Shown here piece by piece: positions 8,621-17,745 of a DNA stretch of 64,000 bases (its first letter is position 1; the number at the start of each line of letters is the position of its first letter). This stretch comes from Dyadobacter sandarakinus (GTDB lineage: Bacteria > Bacteroidota > Bacteroidia > Cytophagales > Spirosomataceae). Made by a program: the position numbers and the translations under genes. A model generated the notes under the pieces. It saw only the letters and a list, made by a program, of their open reading frames with translations. It was not told the DNA's origin and ran no database searches. The stretch lies in assembly GCF_016894445.1 (NCBI RefSeq), contig NZ_CP056775.1, positions 5,575,001 through 5,639,000 on the forward strand, read 5' to 3'.

Positions 8621-10198
8621 CTAATGCATTGCTACGGCCTCCGTTTCGCCAATGCCCCGTGTTTCAACAGCAATATTCCGGAGCGGGGCAGCATGTCGTC
8701 TGAATTCCTGGATGATTTCAAGCACATCGTAGTCGATGTCAATGGACCTGCTGCCATCGATGATCACGGTACATCCATCGGGCAGGTTATCCAGCGTTGC
8801 ACTGATGCTGCCTTTGTTCAGAAATGTAACTTCTTCTGATAAAATCAGCCTGATCACATCGCCATCCCGGTGCGTCTCTTTTACATAATGGTAGGAGTGC
8901 CGTGAGTTTTTGCTCAGGATAAAATAAATAGCCACCACCATTCCGATCCCTATCCCTTTGAGCAGATCTGTGCTGAGGATCGCGACAATGGTAATAATGA
9001 ATGGTATAAATTGCTCTTTACCAAGCTTGTACATTCCGGTGTACAGAGACACTTTGGACAGCTTGTATCCTACCATCAACAAGATCGCCGCGAGTGACGC
9101 CAGCGGGATGAAGTTGAGGTACCATGGAATAAACATCGCCGAAAGCAGCAGTATGGTACCATGAAATATCGTACTCATCCTTGTTCGTCCGCCGGAGTCA
9201 ATATTGGCCGAGCTCCGGACGATTACCTGCGTAACCGGCAAACCTCCCAGCAAGCCCGACGTAATATTTCCGATTCCCTGCGCAACCAGTTCCCGGTTGG
9301 TGGGAGTGCTTCTTTTAAATGGATCCAGCTTATCGGTCGCTTCCACGGAGAGCAGAGTTTCCAGGCTGGCTACGATGGCCAGTGTTACCGCAACCGTGTA
9401 CACGTTGGTATTGGTGATGGCAGAGAAATCCGGCGACTTGAAGAAACCGAAAAACTCGTTCACACTACCCGCAACGGGCAACTGTACGAGGTGGTCGTTT
9501 TTCAGTGTCCATTCAGGCATAAACGCACCGAAAAACAGGTTGAGCAGCACACCGAGCAGCACCACAAACAAGGCGCCGGGAATGAACCTGAACAGCTGCA
9601 TTCTTTTCATAAATGGTTTATCAAAAAGAATGAGCAGTACCAGCGAAATCGCCGAAATGATGATAGCGCCGGTGCTGCTGTATCTTACGGCATTGTAAAG
9701 CTCGGTAATGGTATTTTGCCCATCTTTCTGATTAAATGCCTCGTCGCCCATAAAGTCGGCATCGTACCCGAATGCATGTGGTATTTCTTTGAGGATCAAC
9801 GTAATGCCGATGGCAGCGAGCATTCCTTTAATCACAGCTGAAGGAAAATAGTACCCGATGACCCCGGCTTTGAGCAGGCCCGCCAGTACCTGCAGGATTC
9901 CTGCCATAACAACCGCTAGCAGGAAAGCCTCAAAGCTGCCCAGAGTATCCAGTGCATTGAGCACGATGACTACCAGTCCGGCAGCAGGCCCGGCCACACC
10001 CAGGGCCGAGCCGCTGAGTGCTCCAACCACGATCCCGCCGACAATGCCGGCGATGATGCCGGAAAAAAGCAGGTCCGACCTTCCGGTTGAGGCAAGTGCT
10101 ATACCGAGGCATAGCGGCAATGCCACCAGGTATACGACCAGGCCGGACGGCAAGTCGTATTTCAGGTTTGAAAACAATTTGTTTTTATCGACTGACAT
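8621..10198 (-). CDS. SulP family anion transporter with C-terminal STAS domain
   Basis: 525 residues. The first 430 or so form the SulP membrane core with about 11-14 spans; it opens DLPSGLVVYLVALPLCLGIALAS and has the conserved SGLLGGLPVTQVIVRSSAN. A short STAS domain ends the protein (about 445-525: LSEEVTFLNKGSI...VIIDGSRSIDID). SulP proteins move sulfate, bicarbonate or other anions. The gene directly follows a carbonic anhydrase on the same strand (52 bp gap), which favours bicarbonate. This substrate is an inference. Confidence 0.9.
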   Translation of the reverse strand: MSVDKNKLFSNLKYDLPSGLVVYLVALPLCLGIALASTGRSDLLFSGIIAGIVGGIVVGALSGSALGVAGPAAGLVVIVLNALDTLGSFEAFLLAVVMAGILQVLAGLLKAGVIGYYFPSAVIKGMLAAIGITLILKEIPHAFGYDADFMGDEAFNQKDGQNTITELYNAVRYSSTGAIIISAISLVLLILFDKPFMKRMQLFRFIPGALFVVLLGVLLNLFFGAFMPEWTLKNDHLVQLPVAGSVNEFFGFFKSPDFSAITNTNVYTVAVTLAIVASLETLLSVEATDKLDPFKRSTPTNRELVAQGIGNITSGLLGGLPVTQVIVRSSANIDSGGRTRMSTIFHGTILLLSAMFIPWYLNFIPLASLAAILLMVGYKLSKVSLYTGMYKLGKEQFIPFIITIVAILSTDLLKGIGIGMVVAIYFILSKNSRHSYHYVKETHRDGDVIRLILSEEVTFLNKGSISATLDNLPDGCTVIIDGSRSIDIDYDVLEIIQEFRRHAAPLRNIAVETRGIGETEAVAMH

Positions 10199-10255
10199 AA
10201 ATGAGGTTCGGATGAGAATCTGGGATGGACCAATTACCGGCTATACATTCAGGTT

Positions 10256-10903
10256 TTACACCAGTTCCGGTGCCTGCAGACGATACACGTCTTCCACCTC
10301 GCTCATGTCGTCGATCGACACATTCAGGTCGACAAGCCTGCCATTTTTGACGTCGTACACCAGTCCATGCACGTGCACTTCCTTTCCGTTAGACCACGCA
10401 TTCTGTACAATCGAGGTTTTTGCAAGATCCCGCACCTGCTCCTTCACATTGAGCTCCACAAACCGGTTGGCGCGCTCATGCGGGTCCGCAATGGCATTCA
10501 GTTCGTTTTGGTAAAGACGGTATACGTCTTTGATGTGGCGGAGCCAGTTGTCAATCAGTCCTACCTGCTTGTTGCTCATGGCTGTAAGCACGCCTCCGCA
10601 GCCATAATGCCCGCAAACGATTATGTGTTTCACACCCAGTACATTCACGGAGTAGTCGAGCACGCTGAGCATGCTCATGTCCGTGTGTATGACCATATTG
10701 GCAATATTGCGGTGAACAAAGATGTCGCCCGGCATGGTGCCGGTAATTTCGTTGGCAGGTACCCGGCTGTCGGAGCAGCCGATCCAGAGGTATTCAGGAC
10801 TTTGGCCGGCAGCCAGTTTGTTAAAAAATTCGGGGTCTTCCTGATTTACACTGTCAACCCATTTTTTATTATTCTCAAAAAGTTCGTTATACGAGCGGAT
10901 CAT
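10256..10903 (-). CDS. Beta-class carbonic anhydrase
   Basis: 215 residues. It interconverts carbon dioxide and bicarbonate with a zinc ion held by Cys43 (GCSDSR), His99 and Cys102 (CGHYGCGG); the catalytic Asp45-Arg47 dyad is present. The start MIRSYNELFENN is that of family members; an in-frame ATG at 10984 would add 27 unlike residues. It is the first gene of a pair with the SulP transporter, consistent with a bicarbonate uptake or pH-balancing unit. Confidence 0.93.
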   Translation of the reverse strand: MIRSYNELFENNKKWVDSVNQEDPEFFNKLAAGQSPEYLWIGCSDSRVPANEITGTMPGDIFVHRNIANMVIHTDMSMLSVLDYSVNVLGVKHIIVCGHYGCGGVLTAMSNKQVGLIDNWLRHIKDVYRLYQNELNAIADPHERANRFVELNVKEQVRDLAKTSIVQNAWSNGKEVHVHGLVYDVKNGRLVDLNVSIDDMSEVEDVYRLQAPELV

Positions 10904-11015
10904 GATTTCAGATAAGTTATGATAAATAGTAATAAGAGAGTGGCATATAACGACGTAAGCCCATAGCGGGTCGTGACATACCATTCCTGGAAAAAAAATT
11001 ACTTACAAACTGGAA

Positions 11016-11315
11016 TCAGGCCCGTTCGGGCGGGGGGGAGTAGAGGTTCCGGTAAATCTCGCTGTGAAACGTTACCGGGTGTGAGAAGGTATTTCTCAGC
11101 AGGATGGTGAGGCATGACCTGCCGAAGTGCACAGATACAGAAGTGATCATCTGGTCGTCGCCCATTTTTTCAGCTTCTGCAGATTCTTCATTGTCGCATG
11201 TACCGCTTTCACAGACCACAGAAGCCTTTTCCCTGAATTGGAAAAGACTGATCACATCTGTGGCCTTACAGATGAGAAAGGTCGTAAGCAGTATAAGACA
11301 AAGTTTTCTGAACAC
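11016..11315 (-). CDS. Small secreted or membrane-anchored protein of unknown function (GTG start)
   Basis: 99 residues from a GTG at 11315. The N-terminus (MFRKLCLILLTTFLICKAT) looks like a signal peptide or anchor. The rest has an acidic, Cys-containing patch (ESGTCDNEESAEAEKM) and ends NLYSPPPERA, a tail I associate with small Bacteroidota proteins of unknown role. The frame stays open upstream to a TTG at 11450, so the start is uncertain. It lies upstream of the carbonic anhydrase gene on the same strand. No function can be assigned. Confidence 0.5.
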   Translation of the reverse strand: MFRKLCLILLTTFLICKATDVISLFQFREKASVVCESGTCDNEESAEAEKMGDDQMITSVSVHFGRSCLTILLRNTFSHPVTFHSEIYRNLYSPPPERA

Positions 11316-11453
11316 TTTAAAAGTTATTAAGACCTTTTCGGAACATGGTACCTGCCTTAAACGTTCGGCACGCCAGGTTTTATTGCGGCTTAAAGCGAAT
11401 TCGAAGGAACCCGTAGGTTCCCGGACATAAAAAAAGGCTGTTAAAAACAACCC

Positions 11454-11561
11454 TTATTTAGACTTCCATCCTTTTTCATGATTTTCCAGCCAGCGGCCTA
11501 CTACGAAGGCAGACCCCAGGAGAAGCACATAAAAAATGATCATAATAATGGTCATTTGCAT
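11454..11561 (-). CDS. 35-residue single-span membrane microprotein
   Basis: An ATG at 11561 opens a 35-codon frame ending in TAA. It consists almost wholly of one hydrophobic helix (IIMIIFYVLLLGSAFVVG) followed by a charged tail rich in Trp and Lys (RWLENHEKGWKSK). A positive-inside tail of that sort is typical of real small membrane proteins that accompany larger complexes. The neighbouring 99-residue protein follows on the same strand. Too short for most gene finders; coding status rests on its composition alone. Confidence 0.5.
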   Translation of the reverse strand: MQMTIIMIIFYVLLLGSAFVVGRWLENHEKGWKSK

Positions 11562-11644
11562 AATAATCTCTGATGCTAGTTTTTAATTTGACTTAAACAA
11601 AAATATGCAAAATATGGCTTGGTCGACGCCCGGCATGCAAAAAA

Positions 11645-12769
11645 TTACAGCACACCTTTTGTAGATGGCATGAAATCCAATGCTTTAACATCTCTTTTTA
11701 CCGCCATTTTAATAGCCTTGGCAAATGCCTTGAAGATCGACTCGATCTTGTGATGCTCATTCTGGCCTTCTACTTTGATGTTCAGGTTGGATAATGAAGT
11801 GTCGGAGAAGGACTTGAAAAAGTGGTAAAACATCTCTGTCGGCATTTCACCAATTTTTTCCCTCCTGAACTCAGCTTCCCAGATCAGCCACGGCCTGCCT
11901 GAAAAATCAATGGCAACCTGGGCCAGGGCTTCGTCCATCGGTAGCAGAAATCCGTAGCGGCTGATTCCCCGCTTGTCGCCCAATGCCTGCCGGTAAGCTT
12001 CGCCGAGGGCCAGGGCTGTATCTTCAATGGTATGGTGTTCGTCTATATGCAGATCGCCTGCTACCTGAATGCTCAGGTCGGCGCCGGAATGCCGCGCGAG
12101 CTGATCGAGCATATGGTCAAAAAAGCCCAACCCGGTATGGATGTCCGAGTGACCAGTGCCATCCAGGTTCAGCGCCACGCTGATCTGCGTTTCTTTGGTA
12201 TTGCGCACAACAGAAGCTTTGCGCGCAGGCATTTTCAGAAATTCATAAATCTGGTCCCAGTCTGTGCTTATCAGGCTTACGGCCGATGATAATTCCTGCG
12301 AAATATCATTCTCCGTGAGTTGTTCCCTAAACAATACAGCCTTTGCGCCCAGGTTGACAGCCAGCTGCACATCGGTCATACGGTCGCCGATCACATAGCT
12401 GCCGGCCAGGTCATATTGGTCGGAAAAATAGTCTGAAAGCATTCCTACTCCGGGCTTGCGGGTTGGAAGGTTATCTTCGGGAAAACTCCTGTCGATGTAA
12501 ATTGCTTTAAACCGGACATTCTCACCTTCCAGCGTTTTCAGCATCTTTTCATGAGCGGGCCAGAAAGTATCTTCCAGGAAAGAGCCGGTACCCAGCCCGT
12601 CCTGGTTGGTAACCATCACCAGCTCATAGTCGGTTTCTTCTGCAATCTTCCGTAATGCAGAGATGGCTTTCGGAAGAAATTCAAGCTTTTCCAGCGAGTC
12701 AACCTGGAAATCGGTAGGAGGTTCAACAATGATCGTTCCGTCGCGATCAATGAACAGGACTTTTTTCAT
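11645..12769 (-). CDS. hisB: Bifunctional histidinol-phosphatase / imidazoleglycerol-phosphate dehydratase
   Basis: 374 residues carrying two steps of histidine synthesis. Residues 1-165 are a HAD phosphatase with the DxDGT nucleophile motif (FIDRDGT, Asp8/Asp10). Residues about 185-374 are the dehydratase, with the manganese-binding histidine clusters DEHHTIED and EHHKIES and the family segment [13 protein letters not shown]. The fused form is shared with gamma-proteobacteria and many Bacteroidota. No other his genes are in the window, so the operon is either elsewhere or dispersed. Confidence 0.95.
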   Translation of the reverse strand: MKKVLFIDRDGTIIVEPPTDFQVDSLEKLEFLPKAISALRKIAEETDYELVMVTNQDGLGTGSFLEDTFWPAHEKMLKTLEGENVRFKAIYIDRSFPEDNLPTRKPGVGMLSDYFSDQYDLAGSYVIGDRMTDVQLAVNLGAKAVLFREQLTENDISQELSSAVSLISTDWDQIYEFLKMPARKASVVRNTKETQISVALNLDGTGHSDIHTGLGFFDHMLDQLARHSGADLSIQVAGDLHIDEHHTIEDTALALGEAYRQALGDKRGISRYGFLLPMDEALAQVAIDFSGRPWLIWEAEFRREKIGEMPTEMFYHFFKSFSDTSLSNLNIKVEGQNEHHKIESIFKAFAKAIKMAVKRDVKALDFMPSTKGVL

Positions 12770-12886
12770 TCAGCAAATGGGTAGATAGGACCGGAAATGT
12801 ACCAGCCTCTGGTTGGCTGCAAAGTTCGTAAAGTATATGGATTTGAAAAGTTATGCGTGAGAATAGTGATGATATGCGTTTACAAA

Positions 12887-12920
12887 TTGTTACTATCCGC
12901 AGTGAGAACACGTACCTTTG
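12887..12920 (+). promoter_or_regulatory. Bacteroidota-type promoter for riboflavin synthase
   Basis: A -33 TTG (12887-12889) and a perfect -7 box TACCTTTG (12913-12920) are 23 bp apart, within the accepted range. Transcription would start near 12926-12928, some 16-18 bases before the ATG at 12944, which supports that start over an in-frame ATG at 12797. Confidence 0.55.
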
Positions 12921-12943
12921 GTACAAAAACAGATATTTACACC

Positions 12944-13537
12944 ATGTTTACGGGAATTGTCGAAGCTACGGGTGAAATCCTGGGCATCACCTCCGAAGGC
13001 ACCAACAAGACCTTCACGTTTAAGTCTGACATTGCAAAGGAATTCAAGATCGACCAGAGTGTCAGCCACAATGGAGTTTGCCTCACAGTGGTAGCCGTGG
13101 AGCATGATACCTACCAGGTGACGGCCATTGAGGAAACCCTGCTGAAAACCAATCTCGGTCAATTGGCACAGGGCGACAAAGTAAATCTGGAACGTTGCAT
13201 GCCTGCAAACGGCCGCTTTGACGGACACATTGTGCAGGGGCATGTGGATCAGACTGCAACCTGTATTCGCCGGGAGGAGCGGGATGGAAGCTGGCTTTTT
13301 GATTTTGAGTATGATGCAGGTACCGGCAATATTACGGTCGAAAAAGGTTCGATCTGTATAAACGGAGTAAGTCTCACCGTTTTTAACTCGGCTGAAAATT
13401 CATTCCGGGTGGCTATAATTCCTTATACTTATTCCTTTACCAACTTTCACGCATTGCAGTCCGGTCATTCGGTAAACCTCGAATTTGATATTCTGGGTAA
13501 ATACATCCGGAGAATTCTGGGGCAGGCAGGGGTGTAG
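12944..13537 (+). CDS. ribE: Riboflavin synthase, alpha subunit
   Basis: 197 residues, normal size for the trimeric enzyme that dismutates two molecules of 6,7-dimethyl-8-ribityllumazine into riboflavin. Two lumazine-binding repeats are visible: MFTGIVEATGEI...SVSHNGVCLTVV in the first half and FDGHIVQGHVDQT...GSICINGVSLTV in the second. The strict MFTGIVE start and the promoter just upstream set the N-terminus. No FMN riboswitch fold is evident in the short leader. Confidence 0.95.
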   Translation: MFTGIVEATGEILGITSEGTNKTFTFKSDIAKEFKIDQSVSHNGVCLTVVAVEHDTYQVTAIEETLLKTNLGQLAQGDKVNLERCMPANGRFDGHIVQGHVDQTATCIRREERDGSWLFDFEYDAGTGNITVEKGSICINGVSLTVFNSAENSFRVAIIPYTYSFTNFHALQSGHSVNLEFDILGKYIRRILGQAGV

Positions 13538-13603
13538 TATATTGGCTTCTTGGAATATAACTTTTATTTTTACCCGAACATCATCATTGCACCAAGTTCA
13601 TTC

Positions 13604-14395
13604 ATGGCGAAAATAAGTACGCAATCCAGAACGGACCTTCTTATCCATATTGGCATTATCGTTTCACTCCTGCTGGTTCTTTTTTTAGGATTTTTCTTTG
13701 TTTACCTCCCATTTACAACCAATCACGGGGAGGCGATTACAGTTCCTGACCTGAAAAAGATGAATGTAGAGGCGCTGGAAGATTTTCTGGACACCAAAGA
13801 CCTGAACTATGAAGTGGATTGTACTTTTGTCGCCAATGTGCCTCCGCTAACCATTATTTCACAATACCCGCTTCCGGGTGCGAAGGTGAAAGAGGGCCGG
13901 AAAATATACGTGACGGTGGTTTCCCGTACTGCGCCGCTCATCAAAATGCCTAAACTGACCGATATGACACACCGGAGTGCGCAAATGCTGCTGAAAAGTG
14001 TGGGTCTGGCGGAGGGAAATATCTCCTATGTGCCTGATATGGCACAAAATGCGGTACTTCGTCAGATGTATAATGGCAAGGAAATACTACCGGGACAGCC
14101 GATTGCGAAAGGATCAAAGATAGACCTTGAACTGGGTGAAGGTTTGGGTACTGCGCAGTTTGCGGCTCCCTCTGTCATCGGAATGCCGCTGGATGAAGCC
14201 AAAATCGCCATTATTGGTGCCGGCCTGAAAGTAGGGCAGCAAATGGAAGTAGCAGCCCAGGAAGATCAGGCACCCGGCTCCGTCGTACGGCAAAACCCCG
14301 ATGCAGGCAGTAATGTCAGGATTGGCGATGTAATTGATCTTTGGATAACCCCGCACACAGGTGAACCTGCTGAGAATGAAGATATTCCACAATAA
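13604..14395 (+). CDS. Membrane-anchored PASTA-domain protein
   Basis: 263 residues: a short cytoplasmic tail, one span (about 11-37, IGIIVSLLLVLFLGFFF), and three PASTA repeats outside (VPDLKKMNVEALEDFL, MPKLTDMTHRSAQMLL, APSVIGMPLDEAKIAI). PASTA modules bind uncrosslinked peptidoglycan or mediate contacts at the wall. There is no kinase or transpeptidase domain, unlike the classical PASTA proteins of Gram-positives. The start at 13604 avoids an unlikely TTG extension. Its last 20 bases overlap the start of the next gene. Confidence 0.85.
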   Translation: MAKISTQSRTDLLIHIGIIVSLLLVLFLGFFFVYLPFTTNHGEAITVPDLKKMNVEALEDFLDTKDLNYEVDCTFVANVPPLTIISQYPLPGAKVKEGRKIYVTVVSRTAPLIKMPKLTDMTHRSAQMLLKSVGLAEGNISYVPDMAQNAVLRQMYNGKEILPGQPIAKGSKIDLELGEGLGTAQFAAPSVIGMPLDEAKIAIIGAGLKVGQQMEVAAQEDQAPGSVVRQNPDAGSNVRIGDVIDLWITPHTGEPAENEDIPQ

Positions 14396-16223
14396 TTTTT
14401 TTGTAAAACAAAAGTTTGCCGCACTTGCGTGCCTGCTCTTTGTAATGACAGGCCACATTACTTTCGGGCAGCTCAGCCTGGTGCCGCTGGGCAGCGATCC
14501 GGAGCAGCAAAGCCAGCCTGATGAAAATATGCGCACAGCGGCTTCGCTGGCGCTCCCGTTTTTTGATGATTTTTCTTCCACTAAAGATACCCGGCCTGCC
14601 ACAGCCCGCTGGGTTGCAGGCAGCGGGGTTTACATCAACAATTCACTCACAACCGATCACCCGTCTGTAAATGTCGCAACCTTCGACGGTTTAAATGCCG
14701 GCGGCCTGCCGTATAATATTGTTAATCCATTAACCCAGGGCTTTACCGATACGCTCACCTCACAACCTATTAACCTTGCTAACCGTACACGGGCGGATTC
14801 TTTGTATATCAGTTTTTACTGGTCGGCGAAAGGTCTGGGTGAGTTGCCGGATTCAAGTGATTTTATGCAGCTGGAATTCCTGAACAGCAGCAATGAATGG
14901 GTAGTAGCCTGGAAAAAGATCGGATATAATGTTCCGGCTGGTTTTCACCAGCAATTTGTCGGTGTAAGCGATGCGGCTTTCTATCACGGCGCATTTCAGT
15001 TCCGCTTCCGGACTTACGGCCGGAGTTCGGGTCCGTACGATACCTGGCACCTGGACTATGTTTATCTTAATACCAAACGCAGCTCCCGGCAGCCCTATAT
15101 TTTCGATGTGGCTATGCGCAGGCAGGTTACACCTTTTTTGAAACGGTTTACCGCCATGCCTTTGCGACAGTACCTGTACGGTCCGGCTGCCGTCATAGCG
15201 GACTCGATGACGACGGATATTGCCAATAATTTCAACAACTTCAATGTACTGACAGGTACCGTAACCATTTCCGATGCCAGAAGCGGCAAAGAACTTGCCC
15301 GGAATGTGCAGCGATCATTATACATTGAATCGCTGAAATCGAAGTCACTGGGCATTAAGCTGGCTGCTGGCATTGTGCCGGCAAGTACCCGTGACAGCAT
15401 TCGGCTGATCAACCGTTTTTACATTACTACTACGGACACGATCCCCGGTGTGAACCTCAAATACAATGACACGATCACATCGGTCACGAACCTGAGCGAC
15501 TATTATGCCTATGATGACGGTACCGCCGAGTATGGTATGCAGGTAAACCAGAAACTGGCCAGGGCGGCAGTAAGGTTTGTTCTGACAAAGCCTGATACAT
15601 TGGGCGGCGTACGGATGTCGATGGTTTCCTTTAACAAGAACATTGCGGGGCAGGGATTTGTGGTACAGCTGCTGAGCAACAAAAACGGAAAGCCCGACCA
15701 GGTGATCACCCAGCGATCCGTAGCCGTCCGCTACTCCGCCGAGCGGAATGGTTTTGTTGACTATTCCTTTGCAGTGCCGGTGGCGGTGAAAGACACGTTT
15801 TATATAGGCTGGATGCAGTTCAATGATGATCCCGTGATTGTGGGATTTGACCGTAATTCGCAGCTGGGAGCTGGTCATATTTTTTACAATCTCGGCACCG
15901 AGTGGGTGAAGGAAGACCGGTTTAAGGGAAGCATTATGGTTCACCCGTATCTGGGGTCTCAGGCAGATGGTCTTGTGACCGGCGTGGAGCCTTCAGTAGA
16001 AAGTGTCTTTTATCCCAATCCTGCAAAGGGAAGTATTCATTGGGATAAAAATGATTTTTCCCGCATTGATGTTTATGGTGCAGATGGTAAACATATGCAT
16101 ACTATTACCCCTGAAAAGCATGACCGCTCGGCCGCAATTCCGGATTTGCCGACAGGGCTTTATTATTTTCGCGGAAGCTCAGGCAAGCGGACTATGTCAC
16201 AGCAGATTTTAATTTACAAGTAA
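14376..16223 (+). CDS. Secreted protein with T9SS type A sorting domain
   Basis: 615 residues. A signal peptide (MKIFHNNFFVKQKFAALAC..., cut near TFG-Q) starts the protein and a type A C-terminal sorting domain ends it: YPNPAKGSIHW, then DVYGADGKHMHT, then LPTGLYYFRG and a basic IL-type end. That tail directs export through the type IX system encoded at 18.4-24.5 kb. The 500-residue middle looks beta-rich, with no enzyme motif I recognise. The start overlaps the PASTA gene by 20 bp, so translation is probably coupled. Confidence 0.85.
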   Translation: MKIFHNNFFVKQKFAALACLLFVMTGHITFGQLSLVPLGSDPEQQSQPDENMRTAASLALPFFDDFSSTKDTRPATARWVAGSGVYINNSLTTDHPSVNVATFDGLNAGGLPYNIVNPLTQGFTDTLTSQPINLANRTRADSLYISFYWSAKGLGELPDSSDFMQLEFLNSSNEWVVAWKKIGYNVPAGFHQQFVGVSDAAFYHGAFQFRFRTYGRSSGPYDTWHLDYVYLNTKRSSRQPYIFDVAMRRQVTPFLKRFTAMPLRQYLYGPAAVIADSMTTDIANNFNNFNVLTGTVTISDARSGKELARNVQRSLYIESLKSKSLGIKLAAGIVPASTRDSIRLINRFYITTTDTIPGVNLKYNDTITSVTNLSDYYAYDDGTAEYGMQVNQKLARAAVRFVLTKPDTLGGVRMSMVSFNKNIAGQGFVVQLLSNKNGKPDQVITQRSVAVRYSAERNGFVDYSFAVPVAVKDTFYIGWMQFNDDPVIVGFDRNSQLGAGHIFYNLGTEWVKEDRFKGSIMVHPYLGSQADGLVTGVEPSVESVFYPNPAKGSIHWDKNDFSRIDVYGADGKHMHTITPEKHDRSAAIPDLPTGLYYFRGSSGKRTMSQQILIYK

Positions 16224-16239
16224 TATAAAATTCAGAGAT

Positions 16240-16545
16240 ATGGACATTACTGTTGAAGAACTCAAAGAACGCCTTGACAAGGGTGAGGACCTGCACTTTT
16301 ATGACGTCCGGGAAGAATATGAGTATGAAGAGGATAACCTGGGGGCCAAGCTGATCCCTCTGGGTGAATTGCCGGATCATCTCGACGAACTTGCGCCCCT
16401 TAAAGATGAGGAAATCATCATTCACTGCCGGTCCGGTGCGAGAAGCGGAAAAGCTGCTAAGTTTCTGGAATCACAAGGTTATACCAACGTACGCAATGTA
16501 CTGGGAGGAATACTGGCTTACCGCCAGCTGGAAGAAGAAGCGTAG
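16240..16545 (+). CDS. Single-domain rhodanese-like sulfurtransferase
   Basis: 101 residues, one rhodanese domain. The active-site Cys63 sits in the loop HCRSGARSG, and the N-terminal HFYDVREEYEYEE matches the family. Such proteins carry a persulfide sulfur for thiolation or redox work; the acceptor is unknown. It starts 16 bp after the T9SS cargo gene and probably shares its transcript. A terminator follows and overlaps the miaA stop codon on the other strand. Confidence 0.92.
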   Translation: MDITVEELKERLDKGEDLHFYDVREEYEYEEDNLGAKLIPLGELPDHLDELAPLKDEEIIIHCRSGARSGKAAKFLESQGYTNVRNVLGGILAYRQLEEEA

Positions 16546-16570
16546 AAGAGCATTAGACAGCATACAGGAG

Positions 16571-16600
16571 GTAACTATCGTGACGGTAGTTACTTTTTTT
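16571..16600. terminator. Terminator overlapping the 3' end of miaA
   Basis: GTAACTATC (16571-16579) pairs with GGTAGTTAC (16585-16593) with one G-U, followed by T8. It ends plus-strand transcription after the rhodanese gene. The minus-strand miaA stop codon (16590-16592) lies in the right arm. Confidence 0.75.
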
Positions 16601-17519
16601 TATGGCTATTAATTTCATCCTGAATGTACCGGAGTACCCCGTCAAGGTTGTCTGCATGAAACCAATGGAAGTTTCCCTGGTGCCGGAACCACGTCAGCTG
16701 CCGCTTTGCATACCTGCGTGAGTTTTGTTTTAACAGCTTCTCCATCTCGGCCTCATCATACTCACCGTCGAGGTATCCATATACTTCTTTGTACCCAACT
16801 GTTTGCAGCGCGTGATGTGACCGGAAGCTGATGAGGTCGCGCGCTTCCTGCACAAGCCCGGCTTTGAGCATGGTGTCCATCCTGTCATCAATTCTGCGGT
16901 AAAGCTCGGCACGGTCTCTGTCCAGCGCGATCTGAATCTGGTGAAATGGACGTGCTGATTGTTTCTGTCGCTGAAAACTGCTGATCGGCATGCCGGTGGT
17001 GTGATATACTTCCAATGCACGAATCACACGCTGAGCATTCAGGAATTCTGTTGAGGCTGCAAAAACAGGATCAAATTGGCTGATTTCGTTTTGCAGCACA
17101 CTTAGACCTTCGTGATGCAGCCTGCCCGTCAGTTGTTGCCGCAACCTTGGGAGCGGGGAGGGGAGATCATCCAGACCTTCCGAAACAGCCTTGATGTAGA
17201 AGCCAGATCCGCCTGTAAGCACTACATAATCGTATTTGAGAAACAATTTCTCAAGTAACCTGAGTACATCCCGCTCGAAATCACCGGCACTGTAAGATTC
17301 AGAAATAGTGTGGGAGTTAATAAAATGGTGCGGCACAGCTGCCAGTTCCACTGCGTCCGGTTTTGCAGTACCGATATTAAGTTCTCTGAAAATCTGGCGT
17401 GAGTCGGCGGATATGATCTCTGTACCAAGCTCCCTCGCAAGCTGAACAGACAAACTTGTCTTGCCCACAGCAGTAGGGCCGGCCAGGATAATCAGGTATT
17501 TAGGGGTCGAAAATTGCAT
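16590..17519 (-). CDS. miaA: tRNA dimethylallyltransferase
   Basis: 309 residues, full length. It adds an isopentenyl group to A37 of tRNAs that read codons starting with U. The P-loop GPTAVGKTSLS is at the N-terminus, followed by the conserved SADSRQIF and the LTGGSGFYIKA segment. Later motifs QRVIRALEVYHTTG and YAKRQLTWFRHQ are diagnostic. Convergent with the rhodanese gene, divergent from the collagen-like lipoprotein gene. Confidence 0.96.
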   Translation of the reverse strand: MQFSTPKYLIILAGPTAVGKTSLSVQLARELGTEIISADSRQIFRELNIGTAKPDAVELAAVPHHFINSHTISESYSAGDFERDVLRLLEKLFLKYDYVVLTGGSGFYIKAVSEGLDDLPSPLPRLRQQLTGRLHHEGLSVLQNEISQFDPVFAASTEFLNAQRVIRALEVYHTTGMPISSFQRQKQSARPFHQIQIALDRDRAELYRRIDDRMDTMLKAGLVQEARDLISFRSHHALQTVGYKEVYGYLDGEYDEAEMEKLLKQNSRRYAKRQLTWFRHQGNFHWFHADNLDGVLRYIQDEINSHKKK

Positions 17520-17538
17520 CTTAGATTTTAAACTGGCG

Positions 17539-17546
17539 CAAAAGTA
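17539..17546 (-). promoter_or_regulatory. -7 box for miaA
   Basis: On the minus strand the sequence reads TACTTTTG, matching TAnnTTTG. Transcription would start about 13 bases before the miaA ATG. No TTG at -33 is evident. Confidence 0.35.
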
Positions 17547-17745
17547 ACTATCCCTGTTGTTTCTGCTCCTTAAATCCGGTTGGTCTTTGCTGATTTCGGA
17601 TCAGGCGAATCTGTGCCAGTAGAAGGATTCTGACTTTTTTTCTATAATTTATAGCGCTAAGACAGGCATTTTCATCAGTTTAATGCTTTTGTGCGTACTT
17701 GCTACTTGTATTCCTATTTTTCCAATCAATTTAAACATTACAGTT

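Noticed and set aside
9161-9841. Open frame of 226 codons antisense to the SulP gene
   Set aside because: The opposite strand encodes conserved membrane helices and SulP motifs; the product here is low-hydrophobicity and unlike any family.
12770-12943. Possible FMN riboswitch before riboflavin synthase
   Set aside because: The predicted transcript leader is under 20 bases and the upstream stretch lacks the conserved RFN stems; a plain promoter explains it.
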